In this document: one piece after another, positions 58,690 to 64,000 of the stretch
How positions within the stretch are numbered: position 1 is the first letter of the stretch
Layout of the letters: each line of letters begins with the position of its first letter
Origin: Beta vulgaris subsp. vulgaris
Lineage: Eukaryota > Streptophyta > Magnoliopsida > Caryophyllales > Amaranthaceae
DNA: 64,000 nt
NCBI RefSeq assembly: GCF_026745355.1
Contig: NC_079210.1
Span: 18,756,618-18,820,617 of the forward strand
Reading direction: 5' to 3'
Program-made: the position numbers and the translations under genes
The notes under the pieces: model-generated
What the model saw: only the letters and a program-made list of their open reading frames with translations
Told to the model about the DNA's origin: nothing
The model's database searches: none

Positions 58690-59722
58690 TTCTACAAGTG
58701 ATAATCGTGTAAATACTTACAATTGCTTCTGCGATTTCCAGATCGGTAGGATTCTTAAACATCATCACTCCATCCTTTTCAGTTGCATGAGCTTTGAGCC
58801 AAACTAAATGTCGAGGGACTTGTGTGACATGAATCCCTTTTTCTCAAGTTCCTTTTTCTGAAATTAACCATAGCATTTCAGAAACCGATATTAAATAGTC
58901 ATAAATATCATTCTTAGTTAATCTAATTCAATTCGTCTTAAATCTCTTCTTCAATATATATATCCTCGTCGTCCGCCTCGATAGCTCGTATTCTTTTTCA
59001 ATGACTTCTCTTGATTTATTTTACTTTGCTCCTTCACATGACATTGCTCTTTCTTTGTTAGTACAGACATTTATTAATTTATAAAAATGGCCAAACAGTA
59101 TAATACTACCTGAAACTGGCTAGTACAATATTTTGTGAAAATTTCCAACTCATCTTGAGTTATCCAAGGATATTTCCATGGTCTTGTTTGCCTTAACTTT
59201 CCAGGTGATTTGTACAACCACACCTTTTCATTCTAGTCTTGAAAGCTCTCCATCGATTAGAGGCCCTCCCTAAGATCCATGCTTTACGTTTCTCTGGTAT
59301 TTCAAATCCTTTCTACAAATTTACATAATTAGTACAGCATATATACATAAGCTCATAGTCAATTAGTTTTCTCGTAGCATTCGTTTAAGTTCAAATTTGT
59401 TTACCGTGAACTCGTACACCTCATTCTTCAATTCCTTTGGAACATCACTCAATTTCCTGTAATTTATGCCTACACGTTCTCGAACCATTACACCAATGTA
59501 AGTGGAAAGAGGAGTGCGATTTTTCCCTACTGGTACTTTATGTGTAGGATGCCATTCAACCGAAATTTTGGTTCCATCTTGAATTGCCTTTCCCACCTTT
59601 GCAAGTACAGTGTGACCTCTCTCATTTTCACGTCTAATCTTTTCAGCATCAGATACTTCATCTTCTGGATCCGAGGCTAAGTTGTCTTCAGATGGACTTG
59701 GTTCCTTTATTTTTTTGGCCAT
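58690..59722 (-). pseudogene. CACTA-2 TnpA-like N-terminal part (Ptta/En/Spm type)
   Basis: The ATG at 59722 opens a 119-codon exon: an acidic N-terminus, then RGHTVLAKVGKAIQDGTKISVEW, NRTPLSTYIGVMVRERVG and SDVPKELKNEVYEF. The next exon, about 59312-59100, reads PEKRKAWILGRASNRWRAFKTRM and, after a shift, KSPGKLRQTRPWKYPWI. A third near 58700-58850 ends with DGVMMFKNPTDLEIAEAI. The order matches plant Ptta/En/Spm transposase proteins. I infer that it continues through the coiled coil and DUF8039-like part to the Ulp1-like domain as one gene of about 6.9 kb. Confidence 0.7.
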
Positions 59723-59964
59723 TACCTATAAAACACAAGAGCAGCACAACAAGACCCACATTAAGAGAACATATGAAGAGAATATTTGTATTATATGTGC
59801 TAAACATAAAGCACAACTGTATTATATGAACATATGAAGAGAATATTTGTAAAAGCAATAGTGTAATCAACAAATTAATATACATAAGAAGTACTCCTTA
59901 AGAAATGCAAAATCTCATACAAACTTTCTATATTATTGACATATTTGACAAAACCACACCTCAT

Positions 59965-61136
59965 TTATGACAAAGACTTTGTTTTACGACGACGCTTCCG
60001 CGAGATCCCCTCATCAATGTTTTCGTCCGCATACATTCCTTCGTCATGGTCATTTCGTACATATGTCGAAGATTCACCATTGTCATCTGTCTCAAATTGT
60101 ACCTTATTCATGAAAGACCCGTCCTCCATCACAATATCTCCTTCGTAGTCATCAATTATATGTCGAGAACGTGGTGATATAACTAGAGAATTTCTCTTAT
60201 CAGATGGATCAGTCACATAAAACACTTGTTAAGCTTGACTAGCTAATATGAAAGGATCTTCCTTATGGCCAATTTTGTTAAGATTGACTACAGTAAATCC
60301 TAAGTCATCAATAAGAACACCAGTGTTGCTGTCAACCCACTTGCAACCAAAAAGAGGAACGGAGAAACCATTATAATGCAGCTCACATATCTCTTCAATG
60401 ACACCATAATAAGCATTATAATAGACGGGATGCTTATCTTTAACACTAGCAAAATGCAAAGCTTCAGCTTCCAAAGTTACTCCACTATTCTGCATGGTGC
60501 TATGTTCATCTTAGTCTCTTGTGTAAAATGTACAACCATTAATGGCAAAGCCAGAGTATAAAGAGGCATTGAAATTCGGTCCATAGGCTAAACTCTTAAG
60601 TCGATCAGAAATGTCTTTTTTTGAATTTTTGAGTTCTTCCATTACTTGTTTCTTGAACCAAGCACTGAATGAATTCTTATGTTCATTTGCTAGAGACTTC
60701 TCATGGGCCTTTCGATTTTTTTTCAAGTAAGTCATGTGTTGCTTAACATAAGGTGCAACTTCTTCCACATTATGTAGAACATAGGTGTGTGCCGAAATCC
60801 ACTTGTCATAAGATAAGTCAACTTGTTTATGACCAATGGTGCCCTTTCCGTCCATTCTGTCACTATGACGAGATGTGGGAAGCGCTATCATCTTCACATC
60901 TCCTAGGTATCACTACAAAATGCCATAACATCCTCATATAGGGCTCGTTCAGCTATACAACCTTCGAGCCGCCTATGATTCTTCACATAACCCTTATATG
61001 TTTTCATTTGTCTCTCGAAAGGGTATTGATTTCTTAAATACACCGGCCCACAAAATCTAACCTCTCTCACTAAATGTAAGGTCAGATGAATCATGACATC
61101 AAAAATGATGGAGGGAAGTACATTTCCAATTGGCAC
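59965..61136 (-). pseudogene. CACTA-2 Tnp2 C-terminal part (DUF4218 and DUF4216)
   Basis: DUF4218-like part 61136-60903 (IGNVLPSIIFDVMIHLTLHLV, GPVYLRNQYPFERQMKTYKGYVKN, EGCIAERALYEDV). The middle segment is 60897-60511 (DKWISAHTYVLHNVEEVAPYV). The DUF4216 is 60495-60229 (NSGVTLEAEALHFASVKDKHP, ELHYNGFSVPLFGCKWVDSN) and the tail 60225-59965 (QVFYVTDPSDKRNSL, then RKRRRKTK). The last three pieces share one frame and are separated by single in-frame stops, so point mutation rather than indels broke them. The tail ends in a basic cluster like a nuclear signal. Confidence 0.88.
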
Positions 61137-62740
61137 AAAATCACAACAATTTGACTTTCTAAATCATCCAAGTCGTTAGGATCAATGACTTTGCTGTAGA
61201 TTGCATTAAAAAAAGAACATAACCTAGTTATGACAACTCGAACATTTTTAGGCACAATACCACGAATTACAAATGGTAACAATTGTTGCATTAAAACATG
61301 GCAATCATGAGATTTTAGGCCCATAAGTTTCAAGTTTTGCATAGAAACAAGACTACTGAAGTTTGAAGAGTAACCCTGAGGCACTTTCACTCCAGCCAAA
61401 CACTCACAAAACTGAATTTTCTCCTTTCTTGACAGTGTATAAGCAGCTGGGGGTAAAAAATTTCTAGATCCTTTCAAAATGGGATGAAGTTCAGTTCTAA
61501 TATTCATTTCCTTCAAGTCATCTCTAGCATTAGGGTCGTCTTTTGTCTTTCCAGGGATATTCAGTAAGGTACCAATAAGACTATCACATACATTCTTTTC
61601 GATATGCATTATATGTAAAGAATGTCTAACAAATAAGAGTCTCCAATAAGGCAAGCTCCACAAATTAGAACACTTCTTATAGCCCTGTGTTGGCAGTTCT
61701 TTTTTGTTTCCTTTCCCAAATGTGATCTGCATATCTTTTATCTTTGCAAACACATCTTCACTCGTTAACACCTTATTTGGACGTCTTTCAAACATTTGTT
61801 TCCCATCAAATGCCTTCTTTCTCCATCGATAAATATGATCAAATGGCAAAAATGGACGATGTCCGAAAAAAACATTCTTTTTTGATGCTTTTAGTCGTAT
61901 TCCCTTGAAACCATCCTCGCATAGGGGACAAGGTGCTTCCCTTTCACGGTATACCCCGAAAGATTTCCATATGCTGGATAATCTTGAATAGTGCAGAATA
62001 ACATTACCTCAATTGAACTTTTACTGGCGATGTGCATCAAAAACCTCAACACTCTCTCCCACAGAATCTTCAAATCATCAATAAGAGGTTGCAAGTAAAT
62101 GTCAATGTCATTTCCAGGCTGTTTTGGTCCAGAAATTAGCAATGATAACATCATGTACTTTTTTTTCATGCACAAGGAAGGAGACAAGTTATAAGTAACC
62201 AAAATAACTGGCTAAGTACTATATGTGCTACTAAGGGAGCTGAATGGGTTCATACCATCCGTAGATAGTGCAAGGCGTAGGTTACGTTCATCTTTCTTAA
62301 ATCAGGAAACGTTTCATCAATAAACCTCCACTGCGGGGAATCAGTTGGGTGTCTCATTAACCAATCCATAGTACGACCATTATGATGCCATGTTAACTTC
62401 TCTGCATCCCCTGGATTTGAAAACATGCGTCGAAACCTTGGTATTATTGGGAAATACCATAAAACCTTAACCGTATTCCTACCTTTTTCTTTTATCGTGA
62501 TGTATTGTACACGGGACAATCGTCTAATGATTCATACTCATTAAGATATAGAATGCAATCATTAGGGCAAGCATGGATCTTCTCGTAGCGCAATCCCATA
62601 GTAGATAATATCTTTGTTGCCTCATAAGTACAACCTGGAAGAACATTATCCTGGAAGCTGTCTTTCACCGCTTCAAGTAACAGAGTAAAACTTGCATCAC
62701 TCCAACCACCACCTACTTACAAGTTATACAACTTGAGTAG
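61091..62740 (-). pseudogene. CACTA-2 Tnp2 transposase core
   Basis: From the right: about 62740-62530 (TILSTMGLRYEKIHACPNDCILYLNEYE region in another frame), 62519-62250 (VLWYFPIIPRFRRMFSNPGDA, LTWHHNGRTMDWLMRHPTDSP), and 62202-61891 (MMLSLLISGPKQPGNDIDIYLQ, QDYPAYGNLSGYTVKGKHLVP). The last piece is 61849-61091 (MPFDHIYRWRKKAFDGK, LLFVRHSLHIMHIEKNVCDSL, LMQQLLPFVIRGI). It is the same Tnp2 family as CACTA-1 but clearly divergent from it. One-base shifts lie near 62230, 61880 and 62520. Confidence 0.9.
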
Positions 62741-62956
62741 AGATGATAATCTTGTGTACTTGGTGCAACCGTTGTACAAAGGCTTCTCAGAATCACTTAA
62801 CAAGGTCTCAAACATAGCAGGATTACCATCAAAATTTTCCTCAACAACATGTATCATGTCCTCCAACCTATCACCTCATTACTATCATAACCTTCACTAA
62901 CATCATCCATAAATAGAGTTTTTTCCTTAGCTTACCATGAAAAATCCAACGGGTGT

Positions 62957-63153
62957 ATGTTCTATCAAAGGCCCATTTACTCAAATGATTTAGTATCTCA
63001 TCAACTCTTTGTGCAACAAATTATGCACATAAAACAAGGACAAGGAAATCTATCATTTCCTCCACCATTCTTCACGAAAATTTATAAATTCCTTCACTCC
63101 AGCAATATACATCGGTCACCGGGTTTTGTCGTGGTAATCCAACTACGATCCAT
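62957..63153 (-). pseudogene. CACTA-2 Tnp2 N-terminus (transposase-associated domain)
   Basis: The ATG at 63153 gives MDRSWITTTKPGDR. After a frame change, FVKEW/KNGG-type residues and RFPCPCFMC follow, which is the metal-binding part of this domain. Compared with CACTA-1 the start is at the matching place. A plus-strand open frame over the same bases is a shadow. Confidence 0.65.
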
Positions 63154-63159
63154 TTCTAC

Positions 63160-64000
63160 ATATCACATGTGCACATAAACATGTATTTACATGATTACGA
63201 AATAGGAAGTTGCACTCAACAATCCATATCTTTAGTCTTTCTCATCCAAAAAAAAAACACGTGCTAGAAAGCAATATAAAACACAGTTCAATATAATAAT
63301 AACCTAAACTTTAAACAAGATATCATCTTCTCAGTTTGGTTATTCTGTAATTTTAACTAATCAATACTCCTTCGTGAATTCCTAAAGACAGAAAGGAGAC
63401 TGCAAGGTGACCTAGGAGTCTGTGACTGGTTGTTCAAGGGATCCAGTACTTGACCAATGTATCTTTACTTAATAACAGACAAATCTAGGATTATTATTAT
63501 GATGTGAACTTATTGTATAATAGTGAAATTACCAATGTATCACTGCCGCCTTTGTAAATCTGGTGCTCTTCGTTAATATGTTTATAAGCTCTCACAGCAG
63601 TCTCCCCTACCACAATCGTAATTGTTTTATTGAAATGGCGAAGAGTAGACAGGGTTCATGCCTTGAGATACTCGCAATACTCTCTAAAACTTTACTATAT
63701 TTTTTCCATATTAGTTCAAACACTTATCATGGATGATAGAACATAATTTAACTTCTAAGAGATGAGTTGTTGAGTGGTTACTTACTGTTATTTTCTTAAA
63801 ATAAATTAGATGTGTTAATCGATAGCAGAGTAATTATCATCACATCTCTTGGAATCTTTTCATGTTGTATATGTAAATAATTTTTAATTTAGGATACAAT
63901 TTAATTTATAATTATAAACAAATTAAACAATAATTTCGATCAAAACATATATTTCAATTACCCTAACAAAACAAATTGGAGGGCGAGATGAATTAACTTC
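63160..64000. other. CACTA-2 upstream region of Tnp2
   Basis: AT-rich; presumably leader, intron and promoter of the transposase gene. No domain, subterminal motif cluster or terminus is visible, so the element's right end lies outside the window. Confidence 0.55.

Larger units (their letters stand above)
56851..58690. other. CACTA-2 intron-like interval with embedded oddities
   Basis: No transposon domain recognised. It contains a plus-strand exon-like segment (58252-58425) and a long perfect inverted repeat (58510-58584), listed separately. The phrase 'aaccacatttataagtca' is repeated near 57937 and 57977. Confidence 0.5.
52187..64000 (-). mobile_element. CACTA (En/Spm) DNA transposon CACTA-2, left part
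   Basis: It begins CACTACTACAATAG directly inside SIRE copy 2 gag. Its subterminal motif is GGTGGTCT, unlike CACTA-1. Minus-strand genes are a long TnpA-like/Ulp1-like gene (52848-59722) and a Tnp2 transposase (59965-63153). The right terminus is not in the window, so the inverted repeat and target duplication cannot be confirmed. It is at least 11.8 kb. Confidence 0.88.

Overview
This window is repeat-rich flowering-plant nuclear DNA, probably pericentromeric or centromeric. I found no intact single-copy host gene, and no rRNA, tRNA or CRISPR. Nearly everything is either an AT-rich tandem satellite (monomer about 157 bp) or a transposable element inserted into it. A plant is indicated by Ty1/copia (SIRE-type), Ty3/gypsy (chromovirus, CRM-like) and CACTA (En/Spm) coding domains, initiator-tRNA-Met primer sites and plant-type hAT ends. 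I cannot name the species.

Layout: satellite 1-2948; solo LTR 2949-4806; satellite 4807-6722; complete but decayed Ty3/gypsy element on the minus strand 6724-12691; 180 bp of satellite; SIRE-type Ty1/copia copy 1 on the plus strand 12873-24718, with a 1,049-bp hAT element (16181-17229) inside its protease; satellite 24719-27125; a 15,015-bp CACTA element (CACTA-1) with genes on the minus strand 27126-42140; satellite 42141-43861; SIRE copy 2 on the minus strand from 43862, broken at 52186 inside gag by a second CACTA element (CACTA-2, 52187 to beyond the window end).

The satellites on both sides of CACTA-1 form a seven-monomer higher-order repeat of about 1.1 kb. The register continues when CACTA-1 and one copy of its 3-bp target duplication are removed. 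The satellite left of 12.9 kb is more degenerate.

Both SIRE copies carry gag-pol and an extra ORF between pol and the 3' LTR. Both CACTA elements carry a Tnp2-type transposase and a TnpA-like (Ptta/En/Spm) protein. In CACTA-2 the TnpA-like gene appears to continue into a DUF8039-like region and a Ulp1-like cysteine protease. CACTA-1 contains what looks like a captured exon of a HAKAI-type RING ubiquitin ligase and a second captured exon on the opposite strand. Every coding region is interrupted. The gypsy element and CACTA-2 Tnp2 show mainly in-frame stops. SIRE and CACTA-1 show mainly one-base indels, many in homopolymers, so assembly error is a real alternative to decay there.
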